Source: Stercorarius parasiticus (Eukaryota > Chordata > Aves > Charadriiformes > Stercorariidae). Taken from it: a stretch of 64,000 nt of DNA. Positions within the stretch are counted from its first letter, which is position 1; every line of letters begins with the position of its first letter. The DNA lies in assembly GCA_013396915.1 (NCBI GenBank), contig VWZL01002576.1, positions 62,001-126,000 of the forward strand, read 5' to 3'. The position numbers were made by a program, and so were the translations under genes. The notes under the pieces are model-generated. The model had not been told where the DNA came from, searched no databases, and worked only from the letters and a program-made list of their open reading frames with translations. Positions 1-12,399 of the stretch are shown one piece after another.

Positions 1-459
1 GTTTCTGGTGGCTTTATCAAGAAAATGAGGAAAAAGCCTCATAAATCCTTTCTTATAATGCTATATTTGTGGAGATTCAATGCAATGAAAATCTTATATT
101 CTTTAATATTTAAAAATTTATTATAATGCCTTTGTTAAAACAGACACCAAGATCACTGTACAATAGAGGAATTTAGAGATTCTCTTTTTGCTATTGATAC
201 ACTGCCTGTGGGAGGACCAGGAGGAGGTAATCTGTGTTCAGATTTAGACTAAAAATAATTGAAATTAAAATTAGAAAATAATTCTTCAGCGTCTGTAACA
301 GTGTGAAGGAGTAGGAAAAGTAAAACATAGTTTTGCAGATCCTCATCTATTTAGGAGAGCAGGAGTCACAAGTACATCAGTGTACCATTTAAAAATGTAT
401 CCCTACAAAAAAAGGGATAGCAAGAGAGCAAAGGTACTCATCCTATTGCTGCGAGCTTT
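1..459. other. AT-rich non-coding DNA upstream of the CR1 copy
   Basis: No open frame of note and no recognisable repeat appears here. The sequence is ordinary AT-rich single-copy-like DNA up to the point near 460 where the CR1 homology begins. I could not identify a clear target-site duplication flanking the CR1 insertion. Confidence 0.6.
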
Positions 460-814
460 GCCAGGGAGACCTTATTGCAGCCTTCCAGTCCCTAAAGGGG
501 GCCTACAGGAAGGATGGGGAGGGACTCTTTATCAGGGAGTGTAGTGATAGGACGAGGGGTAACGGTTTCAAACTGAAAGAGGGGAGATTTAGATTAGGTA
601 TTAGGAAGAAATTCTTCACTGTGAGCGTGGTGAGACACTGGAACAGGTTGCCCAGGAAAGTTGTGGATGCCCCGTCCCTGGAAATGTTTAAGGCCAGGCT
701 GGATGGGGCTTTGAGCAGCCTGGTCTAGTGGGAGGTGTCCCTGCCCTTGGCAGGGGGGGTTGAACTAGATGATCTTTAAGGTCCCTTCAACCCAAATCAT
801 TCTATGATTCCATG
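460..814 (+). mobile_element. CR1 LINE, 5'-truncated 3' end
   Basis: This is the 3' end of a chicken-repeat-1 (CR1) non-LTR retrotransposon in plus orientation. It carries the end of the ORF2 frame, a short 3' UTR with the typical 'ggttgaactagatgatcttt' type signature near 758-778, and the diagnostic terminal octamers ATTCTATG (799-806) and ATTCCATG (807-814). CR1 elements lack poly(A) tails and are usually truncated at the 5' end. Both hold here, with homology starting near 460. The copy is close to my recollection of the family consensus, so it is the youngest repeat in the window. The subtype is one I associate with neoavian genomes; that part is uncertain. Confidence 0.95.
462..728 (+). 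pseudogene. CR1 ORF2 C-terminal remnant (partial)
   Basis: Reading from 462 gives 88 sense codons followed by a TAG stop at 726-728, with no internal stop or frameshift. The frame encodes the extreme C-terminal tail of the CR1 ORF2 polyprotein, downstream of the endonuclease and reverse transcriptase domains, which are absent. Family hallmarks visible in the translation are DRTRGNGFKL near 546-575, RKKFF near 603-617, and RHWNRLP near 633-653. It is a dead fragment because the catalytic domains and promoter are missing. The frame stays open because the copy is young, not because it is under selection. Confidence 0.85.
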
Positions 815-3800
815 ATATCGAGCATAACAGGGATGGAAGAAACAGCGTGCTGGAACCAATAAGCAGCTCATGTAGGATAAATGTAGTATATCAATATTAA
901 CATTTTTGTCTCACCTCATTTTGCCAGCTTTCAAAGTATTTGTATTTACTCAAACTCACTTTACAACACCATACCTGAATTTCATTTTGTTTTTCCATTC
1001 ACTCACTTCTTGTACTCACTTTTTGTTCAGCCTCTCTGAAATGGAATACAAACCCAAAAGAAATAGTTGAATGAATATTGAGTTATTTCTAACCAAATAA
1101 CTTCTTATTCAAACTCAGGTTTCTGACTAAATTATTTCCTCTCCCTAACTTACTGTAAATTAGGAGAAAATTGTCTGCTTGAGCTCCACTTACAGGCCTC
1201 TGCTTAAGAAAGATCTATTTAATTTATACACATGCTAAGACAGCACGATAGTGGCTTAGTCTCTGAAATGTCTCCTGGTTCAATTAATATTTTCCAGAAG
1301 AATGGTATTATCACTAGCGAATAGGGATTTCCAGTGTTAATGAAAAGGTACATGCCAGGCACTTACTCAATCTGAGAAAGTTACCAGTGCTCAGCAAGGC
1401 CCATGGAATCGTAACATTTGCAATTAATGTTGAGATTTATCTAGCATCAGAAGAGTCCCTCCTCCTGCCAAAACAGCTTCCTGCAAGCGAACCTCAAATT
1501 GCTTCATCCAAATCTGTTAAAAATGACTCCAAGCACCTACCTGTTCCCTAGCGACCTTTTATGTAATTTAACAGGATGCAACAGGAAGAGTTTATCTTTC
1601 CCTAAAAATCAGCATAAATTTCCCTCTGCTTGCTTTCATCCTATTACTTAATCTTAGACTACCTCTGATCATCCTAAACGTTTCCATGGTTACTACCAGC
1701 AACATACCTACTGATAACAACACTCCCAGTGAAGCTTCCCATTGCTATTCATGCTTTTTCAGCATCTTCAATGCAATCACCATGGACAATGTGTGTGTTT
1801 GAACTATTGCAGTAGTAAGTCAGACAACAATAAGGTAAAAATGTTGCAAGAACCAGAAAGAATTAAAAAAAAAAAGTAATCACTTGAGGACGAATATTTT
1901 ATTTGTGCCTGGAAAAAAAATAAAAAATTTAATAGACCAGACATGTATCCTTCCAAGTTTTTATGGAGACAATAAACCAAGAACTGGGTAATATGTTCTG
2001 ATCATCTGTTTCAGGCAGACTCAGAGTACTTGTCTGGTAAAAATATTGCTTTATATAACAGCTCGTTCTTTTTGTTTTGATTAATGACTACGCTAGTTTC
2101 TAAGTGGTAACAGTTCCTACAGCTACACTGGAGAAAGCACATTTTTTGGAACTGCTGTTACCTGCTGGTGAGAAAATGACTGTCCTGCCAGGGCATTTTA
2201 CAGAATGCAATTAAGTCTTGTCCCAAAGTAGAAAGCGCCTAGTGCAACTTTTTAAATAGGTAAGAACTTTTGAGCATCCTGTTCTTGTTTTTCTAATCCA
2301 ATTGCATTACATACCATATGAATCTCCAGACAAGATAAACTGCTTTTGTTTGAAATTAATTTACTGTACAAACACATATTCTCTCTAAATATCTTTGAAA
2401 GCACTCATACTTCCTCACAACTCCTTTTGGTAGCTCGGCCAGCTTTTACAGCTTGATTTTTTTTTCAGGCTGAGTGCAGAAGTACATTGTGTGCACGTCT
2501 TCTAGTGTTTGATCTTTTTCATTTACAGAGTTTGGTCACAGAACAAAGACGCATGAAAATATAGCTTCATTTCACAGGCACATAAACCAAAATGGTAGTC
2601 TTCAGATAAGGAAACTGAACAGATTTTGACTATTGCAGAAGCTTGAATACTGTTGTGCTTTTTTCTGTCTAAACCAAAAGAAGAAAACTGGCAGAGCTAA
2701 TTTTGATCCAGAAGATGAGCTGCTGTGAAGTGTGATGGACAGACACAACACGCAACTCACTGCTTCCACTTCTTCAGCAGTCTCATGTAGCTCAGCGAGT
2801 AAGAGGCAGAACAACTGCAACCAAGTACAAGCTGCTAATAAAAAATCAAAGGAATTGGATTAGGACAGAGGAACATTAGGCAAAATGCTGGAATTTCCAT
2901 ACTTTTTTAAGAAATGTCTTCAAATCTTTCAAAGCTTTTCTTCGGAAAACAAGAAGGACTAGGAAAACAGAACAGCTAATTTCCAGGTCACTGTGCTTTG
3001 AATGTAAAAAGTGGGAATCAAGCCTTTAAGAAATTGTTTGAAATCTATAGCAGGAAAGAAGGTGCTTTTATTTCCAATTGCCAAAAGTTAAAGCTGCATG
3101 TGCAAAGATCTCTTCAAAAAATTTCATGGGATGAAAAATGCTAAAGCGGTAGCCAGATTTTGAGAGAACATCTGCCAGAGATTCGTGTTCAATTGTACGA
3201 ACTGGACATATGGATTTAGTTACATTATGTGAAAGAGTTTGGCTCACAGATGTTGTACTTCTGTAAAAAGCCAAGGAATATAATGCAGAGGAGCCAGGAG
3301 AAAAAAAGCCTTTCAGACTAAGGTAGAAAGTGAAAGGAAAGAAGATCAGAGAGTTGTGGGATCTTGTGTCCTGTAATAAAGAGAAAGTAAATTTCTCAGA
3401 GCATTCATGAATAGATCTAGAGCTTAATGCCATATTCCAAATATAAATCAGAACAATCTGTATACAGGAAAGGTTAACAGCCAGTCTGCTACTATAAACT
3501 TACTTGGTTTTGTTTCTAAATCTATTATTGTGGGTTTTAGTTGTGGGTTTTGTTGTTTCTTGGTTTTGTCTTCTTTTTTTTTTTTCTGAGAAGAAACTTT
3601 GTACTGCATCACGCCAGAGACAACTCTATTAGCACAAAGGACGTTCCAGGAATGAGTAAAGCCCTCTACAGCAAACACCAGAGGCTTTTCCAGTGAACGT
3701 AGGGTGGAGAGGACACAGCCTTCCCACCAGAGAGCCAGCCAACACTTCCTCTCCCGGTTCCATATCAGCCATGTGGTAGGTGGGGAGTCTGGTTTTCACT

Positions 3801-4880
3801 TTTAACCTCTTGTGCAGATCTTACTAAGAGAGTGATTAGTTGCTGTATTAGTTGATTATTGTTCGGAATGGTGCAGCCCAGAAAACACCTTGGAGATTTC
3901 AACTTGCTTAGGAGTTTCTACGCTCATTATCATTCTAATTCCTTGCAAAAGACCCTGAATTGCTTGTTTTCAATCCACATAATCTTCAAATGCTACTAGA
4001 TGAGATAATTTATATAACCAATGACTTTCTGTCATGTGCTTGGTCTGAGTAGAATGATAAAATCTTGGCTGATGCTTTTCTTATTTCAATAAACACTCGA
4101 CCAAGTTCTCCTTGCAGTTACATCTTCACTGCATTTCCTTATCACTGGACTTGAAAAACGTAAAGGGCAATCCAAATTTAACATTATTTGGTCACAAGCT
4201 TATTGTGCAACCAAAAGCCACTTCAATCATACCCAAAATCCTGTGTATCAGAGCCTGAACATTCCTAAGTAGATCTTTTTGTACTAGCTGCTAAATTACT
4301 CCTATGATACTCCAGTCACATCACCTGTGTCAAAGGCATAGGAACTGCAGTTTCTCAATAATTTCATGCTTGCCTTTTTTCCTGGAATCATTGTCAAAAA
4401 ACAAGTTAAAAATGGTAAAAAAAAAAGGGGATACTAAAAATGGCATTGTAAGACAAGTCTGAGAAAAACTGGAGGTTTAAACTCTCAGTCTGATTACTTC
4501 AGCCTGAAAAACAAACCCAACCTTGTGTTTAATACAAAATCTTAAAGTTTGTCTGTATATTACTTCTTGCAGCTGCGGGTGCAGGACTTCTAAAAAAAGA
4601 CTGAGACATGGAGAAAGGCAATCAAGCAAACAGGACTGGCAGTGCCCCGTGTAAGTCTGAGGAGCTGTGACGCACCACGAGAAAACTACAGAGCAAGTTT
4701 GGGTGATGACTTTGACCAACTCTATCTTTGACCTTTACTCAGTCTTTGTAATTATTGTGATTTTCTTTCATTTTATTGTGGTTTTTCAAAATGTATCTGC
4801 ACTTTACAAACGCTGTTTGCTTCAGTAGAAGGAATCCAAACAAACAAGCAAAAAACCAAGCCAAAAGCACTACCCCAAAG
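815..4880. other. Non-coding AT-rich stretch, no gene seen
   Basis: No recognisable gene or interspersed repeat. Minus-strand open frames at 2602-2820, 3068-3433, 3448-3678 and 4477-4719 are short (72 to 121 codons), show no familiar motif and lack convincing splice context. Small low-complexity tracts occur, including an A11 run near 1866-1876 and a GTGGGTTTT repeat near 3530-3555 followed by a T-rich tract. I see nothing else that stands above background. Confidence 0.6.
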
Positions 4881-5400
4881 CTTGAAACTACATATTAGAA
4901 GTAGGAACGGCCACATTCTGTATGCTCAGACATCTCTCTCATTCCTAGCCATATGTTCAGAAGGCAGAAAGCAGACAAAGCTGGCCGTGTTTCCACAGTG
5001 CTTCACCCGACCCTGCCAACCCAACCAAGGCCTGTCAGTGTCTACACACATACCCAGGCAATCATGCACCAGCTTCTACAGCTGGATGGGTTTGCCAATA
5101 AACCCATGTTGGGGGGAGCTGCTGAAAGTGCAAACTGGGTCTGGACACGCAGGCTGCCTTCCCCCAGGAAAGGGTGTAGTTCATGCTGAAGTGAAAGACA
5201 AACTACTATTAAACAGAGGCTCTCAGGCCATAACATCTCAACTTTCAAACAAGCATCATAATATTTCTGTATTATCTATAAAAAAGATTTATAGTACTTT
5301 CTTCAGAAGTAAAACACAGATGGGGACTGAAAGGCCATTTTTTGTCCCTGTAGCGGAACACTGCTTTATGATCTGAAACCAGCATCTGCCAAAGAGGTTA
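4881..5400. other. GC-richer patch with an unrecognised 164-codon open frame
   Basis: Roughly 4950-5190 is noticeably richer in G and C than its surroundings. A plus-strand frame is open at 4882-5376 (164 codons) and shorter frames are open on both strands across the same patch. Overlapping frames on both strands are expected where composition lowers stop-codon frequency. The translation matches no family I know and has no clear signal peptide or domain motif. I do not call it a gene. Confidence 0.5.
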
Positions 5401-8400
5401 TCATTCTCATGTACAAATGAACTATACTGCAAGATTGAAAAATTAATTAAGCCATTGTTTATTCAATTGCATGCTGTGTCCCTGCTCTATCTAGATAAAC
5501 AAGCTGAATAAACCTCTGAAACCTCCCAGCCTGAAGAGACTGAATCCAATTATCAGCTGTTAAATTAAACATTTAGAGGCTACATTCCGTGGAAGGATAT
5601 TTCCAAGGACCTGTGGTACTTCCAAAACCACACATTTAAAACATTTTGGCATTTTAACAAGACTTACCTTGAAATTTTTTAGAGACTAAATATGCCTGCA
5701 AATGAATTAACTTCCAGTTAATGTTTTTCCAGCAATCTTTATGCATTAAAATATTTTGTTTACATAAATCGATGGGTATCATCCAATAAAGAAGAGATAG
5801 CGTGTCCGACAATGTAAGGTTTTCTTACCTGAAATCACAGGTAATGCAAAACAGTGTGAAATTCCTCTCTGCCTCACCTAGAGCACCGTGAGTAGGTGGA
5901 ATTCCGAGCAGACTACAGAAACTTCATGCTTCTGGGCTGCTACCACAGTCACCTTAATTGTGCGGAGACTACTGTGTTAGTATTTCCATGACACTGACAG
6001 GCGCATAATTAATTTTACTTGTAAGGAGAGACTACAACACGTCAATCATTGTCCTGGTTTGAAGGAGACTCAGGCCCAGGACCAACAGCATTTACAATTA
6101 GAAAAAGTTACGATGACAGGCAGAGCAGATGTACTTGAGCACAGAAACCACCTGGCAAGTGTCACTTGACAGTCCAGCATGTGCAGAAATGCTTTCAGAA
6201 GTGATGAAGTTTACAGCACCACTGGAATCATATACTTTTACTACATGAGAAACTGGCAGCAATAGCAGCTGCAGGACAAAACTTCTTCCATTGCCGAATT
6301 ACATCCTTTTGGAGGGGAGAGAAAAAAAGCTCGTGTATTCTGAGATTAAAACCAGAATCTGATATGCACATGTCATAGGGAGATACTCTCGTTTAGCAGC
6401 TTCAAGTGCTTCATATTTATACTTGGCTCTTAGACAGAGATTTTATTTTAAAGATTAGCCAAAAAGAAATAGTGAGAAAAAATATATCCACATAAATTTC
6501 CATCTTCTTTTAAGTGACACAGAGAATAAAGCCTATGGTATAGTTCTCATCTTAAAACAAAACAAAACAAAAAAAAAGCAAGGAAAAATATTGTCCCTGC
6601 TGAGTAACAAAGCAAAGGTGGAAGAACTTCAAAAACAGACAGACGACTTACTCTTTCTGAGGAAGCAAAGAGAGTCAGTATGGGAAGTTTTACACTCATC
6701 CCATTGCACTCCTGTGTATTTTCTTTATCTGTAAACAAACTCTCAGATTATTTTACACACTGCTCAAAAAAGAACAGCAATTTTCCCCCTGACTGGAAAA
6801 CAGCCTCAGAAGCAGAAATCTGGTTCCTACATGAGCCTGATCCCAGCTTTCCTTCGTTTTATTCATATTATTTATGTGGGTTTCCCATGAGGAGTAACAT
6901 GGCATGTCTCTGTTGCGGAAACAGGCTGGAGACTGACTTGAGAGGGTTCAACATGGTTGTTTGTGCAAAACTACATTTTTCCCAGAGAAATGCACCCCTT
7001 GATTTACCACTGGATGCAATAACCTTTGTTCAACAATAAGAGTGGCAAGGCATCGTACAGCTGCTAATGTAGTATGAAAATTTATGTGCTACAAATAAGA
7101 GTTGGCTTCTACAACAGCAAAGACAATACAAAGGCAAGTCAGGACCCCCAGCCCAGAGCCAGTCACAGCATTTTTCTCCTGTGTCTTGTAACAAGAGGAC
7201 AGACCCTGCTCATAGCAGAGCACAACTTGTTTAGCAGGGACTGTTTAAAGCAGCAGCTTCGGGCTGAGCCTGTGCTGGGGGAGCTCCATCGCTGGGACGT
7301 CCCCAGAGCCATCATTGTTCCCTGTTCCTATTGGTGGCAGTGGCCAAACTCTTGCCTTGCACCTTTAGGTCCAGGGGCCAAGTTGTACTCAGCACAGTAC
7401 ATTTGCCATCAGTAGAGTTATTCTCGATTTTTAGAAGTGAGTAGGTCTCTAGCAGAGTCATTGTCATCTTTAACTTTTTTCACACCGATGTACAATGCTG
7501 GTGTGCTTTGTGATACATGATTCAAAGGCTTTCTGCTGAATGTGGGAGAGACGATGGATTTGACACTGAAGTGTCAGGAGGGAAAGGATCATAGGTTAAG
7601 CTCAGACGGACAGAGATATTTACCCTGATGCTTGAAATTGAGCTCTGTTTAGATTACAGTTCAGGTTTCACAGAATCAAAATCCTCTGAAAACAGAGCTG
7701 GCAGAAATCGGACTTGGGTGATTAACTCTTAAAATTTCAGTGTTATTAAAGTTTCAAGAAGAAAATAAGTATAACCCAGATAAAAAAACCTCTGGCTATA
7801 ACTGAAACCAAGAATTCAAATGTGTCACCGCTCTCCAAACTGAGCGGCCAGAGCTGAGCCCCGGTGACCCCCCCGAGGCAGCGGTGATGATCTGCACTAG
7901 CACTTATTGGAGACACTGTAAATCTAGTCTGTCTGCGGGAACATTGTACAGAGCTCAAATAGATCAGACTAGCCCTTACTGTCTTCAAAGCAGATTTACT
8001 AGGCAACTAATGGGTTTTTAGCCCTTCCATCTCACTCAGTGACACTTCCCCATGCGGTGTATATGGGATTTCTGGATAAATGATATGCCAGTCAGAGAGG
8101 TAACTGTTGCGCAGTGGATCTGGACTTCCACAAAAAGCTTGGGTTTCCTGTGTCTCTGTAGGTGTACTACAGAGATCAACCCACAGCACGTGTAAAAGGT
8201 ACCATTACATTACCGTTGCCACCCATGAATCCAGATTTCAGTCCTTTTGGGAGTTGTGCAGCACCTCTCCTGAGAAGCTGAATCTCTTCAGACATGCCCT
8301 TTTAATTTTCTCATTCAGTAAAGAGGGAAATAAAATGCAAAAGAGACATGGATTTCTATCATCTAAGCAGGTTTGCAGCCTCAGGTTTCTAATAACTGAA

Positions 8401-11400
8401 ATTTCTAAAGCTCACGTTAAGAAAGACAAAGACATGTATGCTCGAGAAAGTCAAAGAGCCCCTAACTCCAAATCAAGATCTGTTTTGGAAGGGGGCAAAT
8501 GCAGTAAGATGAATTTTGCAGGCCATCTACCCCAAAACACAGGCGCCAGTGTTTCCCTCTTCACTCTACTACACAACCATCACCCTGGCAACATCAGCAC
8601 TCTAGAGAGATGCACTAAAATTGCTTAAAAGAATGTATTTTTTTCAGTGATTTAGGTAGTTTAGAATCTTAACTACGAATTCATTTCAGCTCTGCAAGCT
8701 GAGATGAAAGGTGCAAAAAGCTTTAATCCAAGTATAAAAGTCCCAGAGGAAATTTCTCTGTCAGCAGCAAAGTACTTGCTGGCAGAGGTGGTTCACAAGG
8801 GCTGTGGGACTGTAGCTCCTGGCCCTGGCACAAGGCTGTCCTCCGATGGCCTTGGAGCCTTTTGGGACAGCTTTACCCTGATCAATTTGAATTCTGACAC
8901 TCTTCTCCTCTTCTTCCCATGCTCCATTATTTTTTGACCCCTGCTTTCTACGCTACGTGTGTAGTAAAGCCGATCAAGTGATGGCATCTTCTTTTCCAAA
9001 GGAGTAACCCTTGGGGCTCTTTCTGGGTCTTTGATAACCTTTACCACTACCAGAACAGCATAAGGGAGGCTTTACGGTACAGGCTACTGACCTATTTTTG
9101 ATATTTATTTCCACAGAATGACCTTTTCTTTCACTTGAAGTTTTACACTGCTTATTCCAACTATTGTCTAAGTATTGTGCTAGAGCTGGAAATAAAAACG
9201 GAGGGTGATAATATAAATGCAGATCTGATACCTCTAATTTTAACAAGGCAAAAAGAGCTCATTTGTTAGTCCTCTCTCTTCCGAAAGAAGAAAATCTCTG
9301 CTCCTTTTTTACAACTCTGATTGCTTAAAAATACAGGACAGAAGGAAGACAGCTAGCAATGGATATAGCTATCTAGGTACTCTTCTCAATTTACTGCTGT
9401 GGGCATTCATTTAAATGTCAGGCTTGGTCCTATCTCTGCAATAGATATAAAATTGCCTTTGTTGAATTTATCAGTAGATCTCACACTGTCTATTTATGAA
9501 TGTGTTTTTTTCATAACCACTGTTTAAAGAAACAGCAGAACTCTCCAAACGTCCATGCTCAGTTTTTTGAAGTCAGAAACACATCTCTTCACGAATAGCT
9601 TTACCTGATCGTGAAGTCACTCCAGTCCTCCTCTTTATAACTCCACTGTATTCTCAGAAATCTTACAGGAACTCTCCAACTCTTACATTTTCCCTTGCGA
9701 TTTAACTTTCATACAACCTTTTATTTTCTTGGGTTTGCTTTTTTATTTTCACAAAGGATTCAGAAATAAACCCTTGTCCAAAGCCCCTACATGAAAATTA
9801 TTGAAAAGGCAACCAAAATTGACTCCAATTACATTTACTTCTGTGGTTTGTATGCTACAAAGAAACCATACTTGGGAATTAATTTTTCTCTATTTCACAG
9901 TAACTGCAGCACATCCAGAGACTATACCTACCTGATAGCCTCACCTGCAAAAAATAATGATTAAACATCAAAATAGTTACCAAAACTGCATATTTAAACA
10001 ACTTGTCCACTGTTTACAGAACAACACGAGAGAAGTGACAAAATAATTCATTGCTGTCTTATCTCTATTTCTTTTAACTTTTCTTGAGGTATATCTTTGC
10101 CCCGTGGAATGGGCTATTATAAGGTGTGTACGTAAGGCCTTAGAATTGGAAGCTCGTTATGAGCAGGCCATTTGGTGGTGAATGCTAACGACAGTCAAGG
10201 CTTTCGGCATCAGTCACTTTTCAGCACCTGATTACCCAGCGAGCAGCTTTCTGTATCACAGCACTTACTGTCTCTCCCGCGGTGACAGTGACTCAAAATG
10301 GCTCCGTGATTCAGACATTTCTTTTGGGAGACCCTCTCCAGGTCTGATTGCAGCAGAGGGATGTAAAGCTACGAAATAACCCCCCTACTTAATTTAAGCT
10401 GCCAACACTCTGACTCAAGTCAAAGGGGAGGTTGTCTTACAAAGTTATATGTGCACTGGCTGCCTATGAACTATGGCTACATTAACCTGTCTTTCCCATT
10501 CAATTCAACTGCACTAGTCTGGTATAAAACAGGGCAGAAGGAGGCAATGAGCCATCAGAGCATTTAGGTACTTCCTCAGTTTGCAGTCCCTGCGCTGTTC
10601 CACTGAAGTTAATGTTTCTCTTCTCCATATTTGGACTACTGGGTATGAAGTTTGTTGGTTTGTCCTTACCTCGAGTTCAAAGAGCTTTTGACACCTCCTT
10701 CAATGTTCATGTAAATTGACAGAGAATTTTAACATACAGTCATAAAATCCAGCCTGCTTTAGATGGCATTTCTCAATATAAAGAGAAAGAAAAGAATATA
10801 CATGGACCTTGATTTAGATAGAGTGGCTGCATCCTCTCTTAAGGAAATAAGTAAAATCAGTCTGACATTTTTTCTTCTCCCAGCATCCATTCTAACTAAT
10901 TTTTACATTGCTTTTGTTTTTCAGTCTAATAAATCACAGTTAGCTATGTAGCCTGATGTAATGTCTCTGTAATGCTCTGAGACAAGTGCTGGTGTGTTAG
11001 TTATGAAGATGAGAGTGTGTAGGCAAGCACTTATTAACGTTAACTAATGAATCCTCTACCAAAGTCACACACAATTGAAAGGAGTATAAGTTACTGAAGC
11101 CTTGAGGCTTATTGCACTGATACGGTGGGCTTTCAGGGAGGGGTTTTTTTGTCTGATTTTGTTTTGATTGAGTGAAACTATTTGCTCCCTTCCTTGCTTT
11201 GTAACAGGCAACAGTCCCAGACTGTGTTTCTAAACTGAGCTATGGTTTATGGGAGACCTTACTTTTATGTGGAACAAAAGGCAGATTTGCCTGGGAGTGA
11301 TCTGAAATGCAGTCTCACTGTGCTGTAGCAGTCATAAAACAATGTGATCCTGAAGAGATATACAGGTGTACTTTTCTGAATATATGAGTGACTTCATAGT

Positions 11401-12260
11401 ACCATTGAAAGCCCCTAAAAGCTGAATGAAGTAGGTCTTTGTACTTTGAAAAACAAGCAGTCCCTTGAAGACCTCAGGGAAAGCACAGGTGAGCTTTGGT
11501 TTCTGCAGAGGCTGGGAAACACAATAGGTTTCAGGGAGTGAAAGTACCGTGGAAAGCTGGCTCGAGCCACTCTTGTCTTGTGAAGACTGTTTCCCCTTCA
11601 TTTCATAGTTTCCCTGTAGCTATAAGAGAGCTCTTCTCATTGTTTATTTGGGGAGAATTTTTTTCTTTAGATGCAGTGATCCTCTCTACCTTCCCACTTG
11701 AGAAATGGCTTCTACAAGGGGAGGACTGTGGCTATTTAATTTTTGCATTCTACATCCCATGCTGTATTCCTTTCAGAAATCAGTGGGTCAGGGATGAAGA
11801 GAGGAGGCAGCATCTTTTCTCAAAAGCTGCCGAGGAAACTCAGGGGAAGGTGCTTCAAGAGAGGGGAGGCAAAGCTGGAGTCTGGAATCCGCACACTTTG
11901 TGGCAGCTCAGAAAGTTGCAGAGAGTTAAAATCTAATCCTAGAAGCAACAACCAGCTTGCAAAGACTGTCATAGTTTGTTTTTGGGTTTTTTTTACAAGC
12001 CTGTTTTATTTCCATTTTCTCTTATTTTGTTGTTTCGAGTTTCCCTTATTTAAAGAGTTTGAGATTTTAGTTTAAGCAGATCTCCTCCAAAGCTCTGCTT
12101 GACTCTGTCTCCTAGGGCTATAAAGACCTGGCCAAGCATGCAGGATTACAAAGCATTTCCAGGGAACACTGTCCTGGCAATGAAAGAAGAGGAAAGCTGA
12201 GAATGCCTCATAACACCAATAATTTCAAAAAGACCAAAAGTGAGAGGTCTTATAGAGTAG
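5401..12260. other. Non-coding stretch with scattered unrecognised open frames
   Basis: Contains the longest open frame of the window (8107-8628, plus, 173 codons) and others at 6680-7039, 7074-7415 and 11496-11936. None resembles a known protein, none sits in a convincing splice context, and several overlap frames on the opposite strand. A short (AAAAC)3 plus A9 tract lies at 6554-6577. The 7140-7400 part is mildly GC-richer. I found no recognisable transposon here, though old unrecognised copies could be present. Confidence 0.55.
6554..6577. repeat. (AAAAC)n plus poly-A simple repeat
   Basis: Three AAAAC units are followed by a run of nine A. This is a low-complexity tract with no other visible association. 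Confidence 0.9.
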
Positions 12261-12265
12261 GATTT

Positions 12266-12361
12266 GGGCACAAGAGAGCTGGATACAATTTCCAACTTCA
12301 CCACGTGGAAATTCACTTAATCCATCTCACAGTCTCTGCCTCCACCTATACACCAGGGATG
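12266..12361 (+). mobile_element. Possible ancient MIR-like SINE relic
   Basis: The segment resembles the central part of MIR-type CORE-SINEs in order: a gggcacaagagagctgg-like block, a block corresponding to the 'cacttaacctctctgtgcctc' region (aattcacttaatccatctcac, 12309-12329), and a caccagggat end where MIR has the 'tgtaaaatggggat' motif. Similarity is weak and scattered, so chance is possible. No target duplication is visible. Confidence 0.35.
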
Positions 12362-12399
12362 TGTGCTCTACTTCCTTGGGCTTTTTTGTTACTAACATG

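Noticed and set aside
4882..5376. Open frame of 164 codons considered as a gene
   Set aside because: It lies on a GC-richer patch where stops are rarer and where frames on the other strand are open too; the translation is unfamiliar.
8107..8628. Open frame of 173 codons considered as a coding exon
   Set aside because: No domain, no family resemblance and no convincing splice boundaries; length is only slightly above the chance maximum.
11496..11936. Open frame of 146 codons overlapping a second 110-codon frame
   Set aside because: Two overlapping frames on the same strand, neither recognisable, no splice context.
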